This document shows, in pieces, positions 57,654-64,000 of a DNA stretch of 64,000 nt. The DNA comes from Iamia sp035765045 (GTDB lineage: Bacteria > Actinomycetota > Acidimicrobiia > Acidimicrobiales > Iamiaceae). Position 1 is the stretch's first letter. Each line of letters starts with the position of its first letter. Below the pieces are notes generated by a model. It ran no database searches. It saw only the letters and a list, made by a program, of their open reading frames with translations, and was not told where the DNA came from. Both the position numbers and the translations under genes were made by a program. Location of the stretch: the NCBI GenBank assembly GCA_035765045.1, contig DASTYI010000085.1:1-64000 (forward strand), read 5' to 3'.

Positions 57654-58766
57654 ATGCGGCTGATCCTCGTCCGCCACGGCGACGCCCACGCCGGCTTCCA
57701 CGGCCCGATCGCCGGCCCGACGGGTTGCCGCGGGCTCACCGACCTCGGCCGCCAGCAGGCCGCCGCCCTGCGCGACCACCTGGCGGCGAGCGGGCGGGTG
57801 CGGGCCGACGTGCTGATCGCCAGCGTCCTGCCCCGGGCCATCGAGACGGCGACGATCATCGGTCCCGGCCTCGGCCTCGACCTCGCCGACCGGGACTGCG
57901 ACCTGTGCGAGGTCCACACCGGCGAGGCCGACGGCGTCGACTGGTCCGAGTACGGCCCCCGCTACGGCACCTTCGACATGGAGGCCGAGCCCGACCGGCC
58001 CTTCGCCCCCGGCGGCGACAGCTGGAACGGCTTCCACCGGCGGGTCGAGGCCACCCTCGCCCGGCTGGCCGCCGAGCACGCCGGGCGCACCGTGGTCGCC
58101 GTCTGCCACGCCGGCGTGATCATGGCGTCGCTGCGGATCCTGCTCGGCATCCCCGACCCGGCCACCAGCGCCCACCTGCGCCCCACCAACACCGGTCTCA
58201 CCGAGTGGGAGCACGACCCGGACCTGGGCAGCTGGATCCTCCGCTCCTACAACGAGACCGACCACCTGCTCGGCCTGGCCGAGCCCGACCACCCCGACGA
58301 CGAGGTGCTGGTGCTCCCCCCTGACGACTTCACGACCGAGACCGCCCGCCAGGCCGCCGCCCGCGACGACCTCGCCACCTGGGTGCGGGGCTTCCTGGCC
58401 AGCCCCGGCAGCGACAACGCCCCGCTGGCCGAGCAGCTGGTCGAGCGGGCCCCGTGGTGGATCGGGCCGGTGGCCGTCCCGCTCGACCAGCTCCACCGGC
58501 TCGCCGGTCCCCCCGACCACCCGGTGCTCGAACCGGTCGCCGACCACGAGTGGCGCGACGACGTCGACGACCTGGCCGAGGAGGTCGAGGACGGCCACGA
58601 GCCGCCCCCCGTCGTCGCCACCTGGTCCGAGGGCCGGCTGCTGCTGGAGGACGGCAACCACCGGGTCGAGGCCCTCCGCCGGGCCGGCGTCGACGAGGCG
58701 TGGACCGTCGTCGGCTTCGACGACCCCGACGCCCGCGACCGCTTCGTCGCCGGGAGCGAGCGATGA
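57654..58766 (+). CDS. Histidine phosphatase fused to a ParB-like C-terminal domain
   Basis: 370 residues. Residues 1-210 are a phosphoglycerate-mutase-like phosphatase: LILVRHGDAHAGFHG (RHG), LIASVLPRAIETATIIGPGL, and TVVAVCHAGVIMASLRILLG with the second His. After a linker, residues 235-370 contain VAVPLDQLHRLAGP and LLLEDGNHRVEALRRAGVDE. The DGNHR-type motif is what ParB/Srx-like domains use to bind nucleotide (compare xGxHRxxAx). The fusion is unusual. The stop overlaps the pncC start (ATGA). I cannot name the substrate. Confidence 0.82.
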   Translation: MRLILVRHGDAHAGFHGPIAGPTGCRGLTDLGRQQAAALRDHLAASGRVRADVLIASVLPRAIETATIIGPGLGLDLADRDCDLCEVHTGEADGVDWSEYGPRYGTFDMEAEPDRPFAPGGDSWNGFHRRVEATLARLAAEHAGRTVVAVCHAGVIMASLRILLGIPDPATSAHLRPTNTGLTEWEHDPDLGSWILRSYNETDHLLGLAEPDHPDDEVLVLPPDDFTTETARQAAARDDLATWVRGFLASPGSDNAPLAEQLVERAPWWIGPVAVPLDQLHRLAGPPDHPVLEPVADHEWRDDVDDLAEEVEDGHEPPPVVATWSEGRLLLEDGNHRVEALRRAGVDEAWTVVGFDDPDARDRFVAGSER

Positions 58767-59236
58767 GCGCCGAGGACCGGGCCGACGACCTCGCCGGGCG
58801 GATCGCCGAGATCGCCCGGCAGCGCGACATCACCGTCGGCGTGGCCGAGTCGCTCACCGGCGGGCTCGTCTCCAGCGCCCTGGCCCGGGCCGAGGGGGCC
58901 AGCGAGTGGTTCGACGGCGGCGTCGTCGCCTACGGCCGCTCGGTCAAGCACGAGCTGCTCGGCGTGCGGCCCGGCCCGGTCGTGTCCGAGGAGGCCGCCG
59001 TCGACATGGCCGAGGGCACGGTCCGGGTGCTCGGGGTCGACGTCGCCGTGGCCGTCACCGGCGCCGGCGGGCCCGACCCCCAGGACGGCCAGCCCCCGGG
59101 CACCGTCTGGCTCGCCGCCCACGTCGACGGCGAGACCCGCACCCGCCAGCTCGACCTCGACGGCGACCCGCCCGAGATCTGCCACGACTCCGTCGTCGCC
59201 GCCCTCGACCACCTCCTCACCGCCCTCGACGTCTAA
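58763..59236 (+). CDS. pncC: CinA C-terminal-domain protein (nicotinamide-nucleotide amidohydrolase, PncC)
   Basis: 157 residues. ITVGVAESLTGGLVSSALAR carries the conserved ESxTGG motif. SEWFDGGVVAYGRSVKHELL and VSEEAAVDMAEGTVRVLGVD follow, and VAVTGAGGPDPQDGQPPGTV is the G(x)GPGG-type block, here GAGGPD. The family hydrolyses NMN to nicotinate mononucleotide, feeding NAD salvage. The CinA N-terminal domain is absent, as in stand-alone PncC. ATG at 58763 overlaps the phosphatase fusion stop. A dispersed palindrome follows the stop. Confidence 0.92.
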   Translation: MSAEDRADDLAGRIAEIARQRDITVGVAESLTGGLVSSALARAEGASEWFDGGVVAYGRSVKHELLGVRPGPVVSEEAAVDMAEGTVRVLGVDVAVAVTGAGGPDPQDGQPPGTVWLAAHVDGETRTRQLDLDGDPPEICHDSVVAALDHLLTALDV

Positions 59237-59239
59237 GGA

Positions 59240-59272
59240 ACCGCCTCAAGGTGCCAGGCACCTTGAGGCGGT
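59240..59272. repeat. Dispersed palindrome, copy 3 (perfect 33-bp inverted repeat)
   Basis: Arms ACCGCCTCAAGGTGCC and its exact complement flank one A. It begins 4 bases after the TAA of pncC (59234-59236). Same core as the copies at 8114-8153 and 14609-14647; only the outermost pairs differ (ACC here, GCGAT there). Confidence 0.9.
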
Positions 59273-59423
59273 CGCAGACCCTGGAGCTGCTGCGAGCACC
59301 GCCACCCCGGCATCGTCCGTGTCCACCACGGCCCACCCCCTCCCCCGGGCCCGGTGGCCGACGCCGGTTCGGGTGCGGGCCGGCGGGGAGGGCGCCGGGC
59401 GCCCGTCGAACCGAGGAGATCCG

Positions 59424-59600
59424 ATGACCGTGGCCCCCGGAACCACCCTGACCTGCACCAACGACGACTGCCCGTGCCGCATCGTCGTCCAGGCCCCCTG
59501 CCCCCACGGCGACGACTACACCTGCGCCTGCGGCCACGCCCTGGTCCCCCTCACCGACACCGACGACACCTCCTCCATCCCGCCCACCCCCGGCGCCTGA
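59424..59600 (+). CDS. Small Cys-rich protein, putative metallothionein-like
   Basis: 58 residues with six Cys and two His: TCTNDDCPCRIVVQAPCPHG and DDYTCACGHALVP. Ligand-like spacing Cys-x4-Cys-x-Cys, Cys-x-His and Cys-x-Cys-x-His suggests a zinc or copper site. GAGGAG 6 nt before the ATG supports translation. It resembles the short actinobacterial metallothionein-type proteins with a YxCxCG centre, but I cannot confirm that by sequence alone. No partner is obvious; it stands alone after pncC and a palindrome. Confidence 0.65.
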   Translation: MTVAPGTTLTCTNDDCPCRIVVQAPCPHGDDYTCACGHALVPLTDTDDTSSIPPTPGA

Positions 59601-59617
59601 CCCCACCGCGGGGCGCG

Positions 59618-59797
59618 TCAGCGGGACGGGGGGTCGGTCGTGTCGTCGGGTTCGGGGCGGCCGGGGAAGCCGGGCGGACCCTCGTGGATGATGGGGACGC
59701 CGTCGCGCACGACGGCCCGGGGGCGGGTCGGGTCACCCGTGGCGGGTGGGCGGCGACGCTCCCGCCAGGCTCGCCAGCGGTCGATGCAGGAGGTCAT
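59618..59797 (-). CDS. Small hypothetical ORF
   Basis: 59 residues from ATG 59797. MTSCIDRWRAWRERRR is a basic amphipathic start and RAVVRDGVPIIHEGPPGFPG the only region with ordinary composition; it ends in DDTTDPPSR. No recognised family. The upstream GGGG is a weak ribosome site. Included because the DNA between 59600 and 59871 would otherwise be empty and the HEGPPGFPG segment does not look like frame-shifted noise. Confidence 0.35.
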   Translation of the reverse strand: MTSCIDRWRAWRERRRPPATGDPTRPRAVVRDGVPIIHEGPPGFPGRPEPDDTTDPPSR

Positions 59798-59870
59798 GGC
59801 CCCGGTCTACGACCGGTCCGGCCACCGGCCCCCGCCCTTCACGCCGGGTTCACGACCCCCGGGGGCATCT

Positions 59871-60119
59871 TCACGGCTCGACCCGGTCGAGCAGCTCGGG
59901 CAGGCCGATCTCGAGGGCGTCGGCCATCCGGATCAGGGTCACCAGCGTCGGGACCCGGTAGCCCCGCTCGAGGTTCGATACGAACGTGGGGTGTACCCCG
60001 GCGGCCTCGGCCAGGCGTTCCTGGGTGAGCTCGCGCTGGAGGCGGATCTCGCGCAGCCGACGCCCGAAGGCGGCGGCGACGGCGGCATCCTCCTCTCGGC
60101 GTCGGGGCACGATCCGCAT
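59871..60119 (-). CDS. XRE-family helix-turn-helix regulator
   Basis: 82 residues. AAFGRRLREIRLQRELTQER, LAEAAGVHPTFVSNLERGYR and VPTLVTLIRMADALEIGLPE form a complete Cro/C1-type HTH with the usual Gln replaced in QERLAE/HPTFVSNLERG. There is no effector domain, so it is a stand-alone DNA-binding protein. ATG 60119 is chosen at the end of GGTGGG. The palindrome CCTACTGATAAGGTAGG lies 30 bp upstream and may be its operator. Divergent from the small gene at 60444. Confidence 0.85.
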   Translation of the reverse strand: MRIVPRRREEDAAVAAAFGRRLREIRLQRELTQERLAEAAGVHPTFVSNLERGYRVPTLVTLIRMADALEIGLPELLDRVEP

Positions 60120-60443
60120 CCCACCGGCCCCCTCGCCCGGGCACCACAGCCTACTGATAAGGTAGGGCGCAGACCCAGCGTTCCCGGCCCTCCACCCGAT
60201 CGGAGACCGGCCCGTGCCCCCCTCCGGCCCCCACGCCCACCGCCCCGCCACGCCTCCCGGTGGCGCCGCCCCGACCGGCCCGCGACCGGTCCCGGGGTGG
60301 ACGCCCAGGGGCCCCGGCTCACCCCGGGCAGGTGTGCGGACCGGCGAGGCACCACAACCCCGAGGCGTGGGAAATGTGCGTTTCGCGCACGCATCGCAAC
60401 ATTCGGCGCCGTCCCATGGCCCCGTCGGAGACGAGGGGGCCCC
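60120..60443. other. 324-bp intergenic region with candidate regulatory structure
   Basis: No convincing gene. It holds the palindrome at 60150-60166 and, at 60373-60403, AATGTGCG...CGCAACATT with an internal GTGCG/CGCAC hairpin; both are AT-richer than the rest and may be regulator-binding sites. The middle is Pro/Gly-codon-rich GC sequence with open frames on several strands that look like noise. Confidence 0.5.
60150..60166. promoter_or_regulatory. Small palindrome upstream of the XRE gene
   Basis: CCTACTGATAAGGTAGG: arms CCTAC/GTAGG around TGATAAG. It is AT-richer than its surroundings and lies in the promoter region of the XRE gene, so it may be an autoregulatory operator. Weak evidence. 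Confidence 0.4.
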
Positions 60444-60617
60444 GTGACCAGGACGATCGGCGACAGCACGGGCGACGAGCTCGACACCCGCACCTCCCCC
60501 GTGCCGAGCGTCGTCCCCGCCTTCGTGCCCGACCGGGTGGCGCGGCGCCGCCAGCGCCTCCACGCCCTCCGCGCCGCCGAGGGCCCCGAGCCCCCCGAGG
60601 GCCCGGACGCCGGTTAG
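60444..60617 (+). CDS. Small hypothetical protein
   Basis: 57 residues from GTG 60444: an acidic Thr/Asp-rich first half (RTIGDSTGDELDTRTS) and a basic second half (DRVARRRQRLHALRAAEG) ending in Pro/Glu. GAGGGGG is 5 nt upstream of the GTG. Its stop codon overlaps, on the opposite strand, the stop of the SIR2 gene by three bases. No family was recognised. A small DNA- or RNA-associated protein is only a guess from the charge pattern. Confidence 0.45.
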   Translation: MTRTIGDSTGDELDTRTSPVPSVVPAFVPDRVARRRQRLHALRAAEGPEPPEGPDAG

Positions 60618-62275
60618 GCGGGGGCCAGCAGGGCGCTCATGGCGTCGACCACGATCCGGCAGGCGGTGGCCACCTGCGCCGGGGCGAGGTGGGCCACACC
60701 CGCCGACCGGGCGTCGGCGCGGGCGCCGGGGGGCGGGAGCGAGCGGTCGCTGGCCAGCACGACGGCACCGAGGCCCACCGTCGACCCCCGGTCGGGCGCG
60801 GGCACGGCGGTCAGCGGGACGGCGACGAGCGTCCGCCACGGCCCCGTCTCGTCGCCGGCCGCCACCGGGGCGACCACCGGTTGGCCGCTGAAGGCGGCCC
60901 GGGCCGCCGGGTCGGTGGCGTAGGCGTTGACCGCCAGCGGCTTGCGCCGGAACGACCAGTAGGCCCGGTGGCTGTAGGCGGAGGCGGCCACCAGGCGGAG
61001 CCCGTCGCGCCCCGGCGCCGGCGGACCGTCGGGGCGGAACGGCGGGGGCATCCACAGGAACAGCCCGAGCCCCTCGCCGGCGAGGTGGGCGGCGAGGTCG
61101 GGGACGTCGGGCAGGTCGTCACCGAGGGCGAGGAGGCTCTCGGCCCCGCTGCGGAGGACGACGGCGTCGAGCCGGGGCCGGATGGCGCGCAGCACCCCGT
61201 CGAGGGCGTCGCTGGCCGCCGCCAGCTGGGCCCCGCTCGGCTCCGACCCGTCGACCGGCCAGCCGACGGCCCGGTGGGCGACCTCCAGCGCCCGGGCCAG
61301 CCGGAACCGGTGGCGCAGCCCGGTGGCCGGGTCCGGGTCCCGGTACCGGTCGGGCTCGCTGACGGCCAGCTCGAGCTCGATCATCAGCTGGCCGACCTGG
61401 CCGTAGCCGTCGAGCGGCACGACCTCGACGCCGAAGACGTCGTGGAGGTAGGCGCCCCGCTCGGCGGCGTAGCGCTCGGCCTGGGCGGGGGTGGCGCTGT
61501 CGGCGACGGCCCCGGCGACCGAGACGACGAAGACCCGGCCGGCGTGCTCGGGGTCGGCGGCGGCCAGCGCCCCGACGAGGTTGGGGTCGGTGAGGCCGAG
61601 CCCGACGCAGAGCACGAGGTCGGCCTCGGCCATCATCCGCCGCAGGTCGGCCTGGACCCGGGCCCCCTCCCGGTGGAACTGGTCCTCGGTGACGACGATC
61701 GGCCCGAGCACCGCCTCGGGGTCACGGCCGAGGTAGCCGTGGAGGTGGTGGATCGGCAGCACGGGGTCGGCCGGGGCGGCGAAGGCGTCCCACCACGGCC
61801 CGGCGTCGTCGAGGGCGCAGGGCACCGGCCGCAGCCCCGAGGTCCGGGCCGCCGCCTCCAGCAGGTCGTCGTAGTTGGTGGTGGCCAGGGCGATCGAGCG
61901 GTCGCCACGGGCGGCGACGAGGTCGACGATCCGCTGGGCGAGGTAGGTGCTCGGCAGCGGCGGCTGGTCGTCGTAGAGGGCGGCGGCGACGGCGGCGTAG
62001 TCGGGCGAGCGGCCCCGCCCGGGCCGGCGGAGCAGCAGCCCGGCGGCGCGGGCCAGGTCGGCCTCGTTGGCCGGCACCAGGGGGGCCAGGGCGTCGTCAC
62101 GGGCGGCGCGCTGCTGGGCGATCCGGGCGAGCAGGAGCGGCCAGGTCGGCAGCCCGGCGTCGGCGGTGACGCCGGCGCCGCAGAGGATCACGATGCGCCG
62201 CGCCGCGATCACCCCGTCGACCAGCCGCGCCAGCGCCGGGTTCTCGGTGAGCGACAGCGCGGGCCTACCCAGCAC
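60614..62275 (-). CDS. SIR2-like-domain protein
   Basis: 553 residues. The N-terminal 270 residues are SIR2-like: RIVILCGAGVTADAGLPTWP (NAD loop GAGVTxDAGxPTW), IALATTNYDDLLEAAARTSG (TxNYD), and LPIHHLHGYLG with the catalytic His, then PIVVTEDQFHR. ADLVLCVGLGLTDPNLV is the GxGLxDPN block of the SIR2_2/DSR group. The remaining half (from about 300) contains SYSHRAYWSFRRKPLAVNAY and may be a sensor (GAF-like) domain. Such proteins often degrade NAD+ in phage defence; alternatively a deacylase. GTG 62275 precedes the first conserved helix. Confidence 0.8.
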   Translation of the reverse strand: MLGRPALSLTENPALARLVDGVIAARRIVILCGAGVTADAGLPTWPLLLARIAQQRAARDDALAPLVPANEADLARAAGLLLRRPGRGRSPDYAAVAAALYDDQPPLPSTYLAQRIVDLVAARGDRSIALATTNYDDLLEAAARTSGLRPVPCALDDAGPWWDAFAAPADPVLPIHHLHGYLGRDPEAVLGPIVVTEDQFHREGARVQADLRRMMAEADLVLCVGLGLTDPNLVGALAAADPEHAGRVFVVSVAGAVADSATPAQAERYAAERGAYLHDVFGVEVVPLDGYGQVGQLMIELELAVSEPDRYRDPDPATGLRHRFRLARALEVAHRAVGWPVDGSEPSGAQLAAASDALDGVLRAIRPRLDAVVLRSGAESLLALGDDLPDVPDLAAHLAGEGLGLFLWMPPPFRPDGPPAPGRDGLRLVAASAYSHRAYWSFRRKPLAVNAYATDPAARAAFSGQPVVAPVAAGDETGPWRTLVAVPLTAVPAPDRGSTVGLGAVVLASDRSLPPPGARADARSAGVAHLAPAQVATACRIVVDAMSALLAPA

Positions 62276-62461
62276 GCGCCGTCCTCGCGTCGCACGGTCC
62301 GGTGCTCGTGGCGCTTCCCCTGGTGTGACGTGTCGTCCGGCACGTCCATGGTGCGCCAGCCGCCCTTGCCGACGGTGCGCGACACCCGCCGCGGGTGCCG
62401 GATCGCTAGCCTCCGGCCGCACCCCGGGGCGGGCCCGGGGCGACGACGGAGGGACATCACC

Positions 62462-62839
62462 ATGCGTGACCGCACGATCTCGCGCCGCCTGCTCGGCCTG
62501 CTGGCCGGGCTCCTGGTGGCGGGGGCGACGCTCATCGGCCCGGCCCAGCCGGCCTCGGCCGGCCACGTGGCGGACTTCTCGGCCGTGCCGTTCGGGAGCT
62601 GGGGCGGGGCCTGGGGCAGCAGCCACTACCGCTGGAAGCTGGACTACAACGCCTGGAGCCCGTGGGGCGACGTCCGGGCCCTCGGGACCACCTGCCAGGA
62701 GTGGGAGACCCAGGCGGAGGTCGAGTGGATCATCGGCCTCAGCACGGAGTGGAACTGGGGCATCCAGGTCATCCTCCCCAACGGCACCAACCCGCCGATC
62801 TTCCGCTACTTCATCTGCAAGGGGTTCGGCCCCGTGTGA
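62462..62839 (+). CDS. Small secreted hypothetical protein
   Basis: 125 residues. Sec signal peptide: RRLLGLLAGLLVAGATLIG with QPASAG cleavage near residue 33. The mature 90 residues are Trp-rich (SWGGAWGSSHYRWKLDYNAW, SPWGD, EVEWIIGLSTEWNWGIQVIL) and carry two Cys. GGAGGG precedes the ATG by 8 nt. I do not recognise the family. The Trp and Tyr content suggests a compact beta-rich extracellular protein. Divergent from the SIR2 gene with 186 bp between; monocistronic. Confidence 0.6.
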   Translation: MRDRTISRRLLGLLAGLLVAGATLIGPAQPASAGHVADFSAVPFGSWGGAWGSSHYRWKLDYNAWSPWGDVRALGTTCQEWETQAEVEWIIGLSTEWNWGIQVILPNGTNPPIFRYFICKGFGPV

Positions 62840-62895
62840 CGGGTGCCCCGGCGGGTTCGTCGTCGGGGCGCGGGCCGGTGGGCCATGATCGGGCC

Positions 62896-63507
62896 ATGGG
62901 CGTGTCAGGAGAGGACGAGGCGGACCGGGCCCGCTTCGGCCGCGGCACCGAACGACCCGAGGACCTGCCCCCGGCCGCCGGGCCCATCGCCGTCGACCGC
63001 ACCTTCGCCTTCGTCGACCTGTCCGGCTTCACCGCCTTCATCGAGGACGACGGGGTCGCCGCCGCCGTCGAGATGCTGGCCCTGTTCCGCCTGGGCGCCT
63101 CGGAGGTCACCGCCCGGCGCGGCGTCCGGGTGGCCAAGTGGCTGGGCGACGGGGCCATGCTCGTCGGCGTCCAGGCCGGCCCCACCGTCGCCGCCGTGGC
63201 CGAGCTGATGGCCCGGGTCGGCGTCACCTCGCAGCTCCAGCTCCGGGCCGGGGTGTCGCGGGGCGGCGTGATCCTGTTCCAGGGCGACGACTACATCGGC
63301 CGGGCGGTCAACATCGCCGCCCGGCTCTGCGACGTGGCCCGGCCGGGCGAGATGCTGGCCACACCCCGGGTCGCGGCCGAGGCGCCCGACTGGGTCCGCC
63401 GGCTCGACACCCGCAGCGTCGAGCTGCGCGGCGTGGGCCAGGTCGACGGGGTGTGCGCCCTGGGGCTGGCCGAGGACGTGCACCTGCCCCCGGTCCCGCC
63501 GGTCTAG
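62896..63507 (+). CDS. Class III adenylate/guanylate cyclase-domain protein
   Basis: 203 residues. FAFVDLSGFTAFIEDDGVAA gives the first metal Asp in the VDLxGF motif. RVAKWLGDGAMLVGVQAGPT gives the second Asp and LGDG turn. LRAGVSRGGVILFQGDDYIG and RAVNIAARLCDVARPGEML give the G-x-N-x-A-R-L motif for transition-state residues, with Asn and Arg present. A minimal single cyclase domain with a 35-residue leader. It may make cAMP or act as a regulatory cyclase homologue. ATG 62896. Confidence 0.88.
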   Translation: MGVSGEDEADRARFGRGTERPEDLPPAAGPIAVDRTFAFVDLSGFTAFIEDDGVAAAVEMLALFRLGASEVTARRGVRVAKWLGDGAMLVGVQAGPTVAAVAELMARVGVTSQLQLRAGVSRGGVILFQGDDYIGRAVNIAARLCDVARPGEMLATPRVAAEAPDWVRRLDTRSVELRGVGQVDGVCALGLAEDVHLPPVPPV

Positions 63508-64000
63508 TCAGCCGATCACGACCACCTGGCCGCCCCAGGCGAGGGCGATCACGTGGTTGCCCACGGCGAGGCCCTGCTGGCGGGAGCGCGAGATGTTGGC
63601 GACGTCGAAGACCCCGAGCAGGACCCGGCGGGTCACCTTGCCGCTGGCCACCCCCACGCCGACCAGCTCGGCGGTGAGCCCGTCGCCGGGGTGGGGCACG
63701 TCGCCGGCGATCACGGCGAAGGCGGTGTCGTCGGCCACGATCGGCGACATGCGGACCATGGGGTGCTCGGAGGCCACCTCGGTGGTGAGCCGGGTCCGCC
63801 AGCGGCGCACCTTCCCGTCCACGGTCCAGTTCTCGAGGCTCGGCTCCAACCCGGCGACGATCATGTTCGACCGCCCGACCACCGGCACGTAGCGGGCGTC
63901 GACCGAACCGATGCGGGCGCCGGTGGCCTGGTCGAGGATGGCCACGGGCTCGTAGCCGCCCCGGCTCTCGGCCGCGTAGACCCGCCCGCCCCGCACGACG
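63508..64000 (-). CDS. Beta-propeller (PQQ/WD40-like) repeat protein, C-terminal part
   Basis: About 163 C-terminal residues are visible; the 5' part lies beyond base 64000. It reads GGRVYAAESRGGYEPVAILD, QATGARIGSVDARYVPVVGR and GVASGKVTRRVLLGV, with blades of the form GxVYAA..LD..TG.. typical of PQQ-like propellers. No catalytic residue can be judged from the fragment. It is probably extracytoplasmic or a scaffold. Convergent with the cyclase-domain gene; the stops adjoin. Confidence 0.7.
   Translation of the reverse strand, partial: VVRGGRVYAAESRGGYEPVAILDQATGARIGSVDARYVPVVGRSNMIVAGLEPSLENWTVDGKVRRWRTRLTTEVASEHPMVRMSPIVADDTAFAVIAGDVPHPGDGLTAELVGVGVASGKVTRRVLLGVFDVANISRSRQQGLAVGNHVIALAWGGQVVVIG

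Overview
This is a very GC-rich window (roughly three quarters G+C by eye) from an actinobacterium. WhiB, an F420-type luciferase-fold oxidoreductase, UdgX, many GTG/TTG starts, near-leaderless promoters and dense acyl-CoA catabolism point to Actinomycetota. Acidimicrobiia (Iamia-like) is my best guess, but that is inference and no rRNA or tRNA is present to test it. No CRISPR array, transposase or phage structural gene was seen.

Layout. 1-8.7 kb: the N-terminal part of glutamate dehydrogenase, a frameshifted phosphotransferase, small enzymes, a secreted protein, a GT-C-like membrane protein and an OmpR-type two-component pair. 8.6-12.7 kb: a glycan cluster (GT2 and sulfotransferase on minus, two GT-B glycosyltransferases on plus). 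12.7-16.6 kb: an FAD oxidoreductase fused to a Rieske domain, a WhiB protein and two ferritin-like proteins. 16.7-27.4 kb: a second GT-C-like protein, then a 2,729-residue secreted RHS/YD-repeat toxin with an overlapping Imm32-like immunity gene. This block lies between a 59-bp direct repeat made from the 3' end of the GT-C gene. 28-51.4 kb: a catabolic region. 51.4-64 kb: Ca2+-type P-ATPase, shikimate kinase-like protein, SigB/F-type sigma factor, F420 enzyme, UdgX, a phosphatase fusion, PncC, small regulators, a SIR2 protein, a cyclase-domain protein and the C-terminal part of a beta-propeller protein.

The most interesting signal is a dispersed 18-bp palindrome, RTCAAC-N6-GTTGAC. It occurs in front of five catabolic transcription units, with a weaker sixth copy upstream of the RHS gene. 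The five units carry a thiolase; an 8-gene operon of two amidohydrolases, a VOC enzyme, an ABC importer, an FMN hydroxyacid oxidase and a molybdopterin oxidoreductase; an acyl-CoA dehydrogenase/enoyl-CoA hydratase/monooxygenase/CoA-ligase operon; an amidohydrolase/CMD pair; and another acyl-CoA dehydrogenase. Each site overlaps a -35 element. In three cases the -10 lies exactly 6 nt before the start codon, which implies leaderless mRNAs. One site lies between the 8-gene operon and a divergent TetR gene, so that TetR is the likely repressor. Together the members encode CoA ligation, dehydrogenation, hydration and thiolysis plus import, which is nearly a full degradation pathway. The substrate is unknown.

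A second TetR system (48.8 kb) has tandem 14-bp operators over a TATAAT box. It sits between a phosphotransferase/acyl-CoA dehydrogenase/CoA-transferase operon and a TetR/SDR pair. A family of perfect palindromes sharing the core AAGGTGCCAGGCACCTT closes three separate genes.
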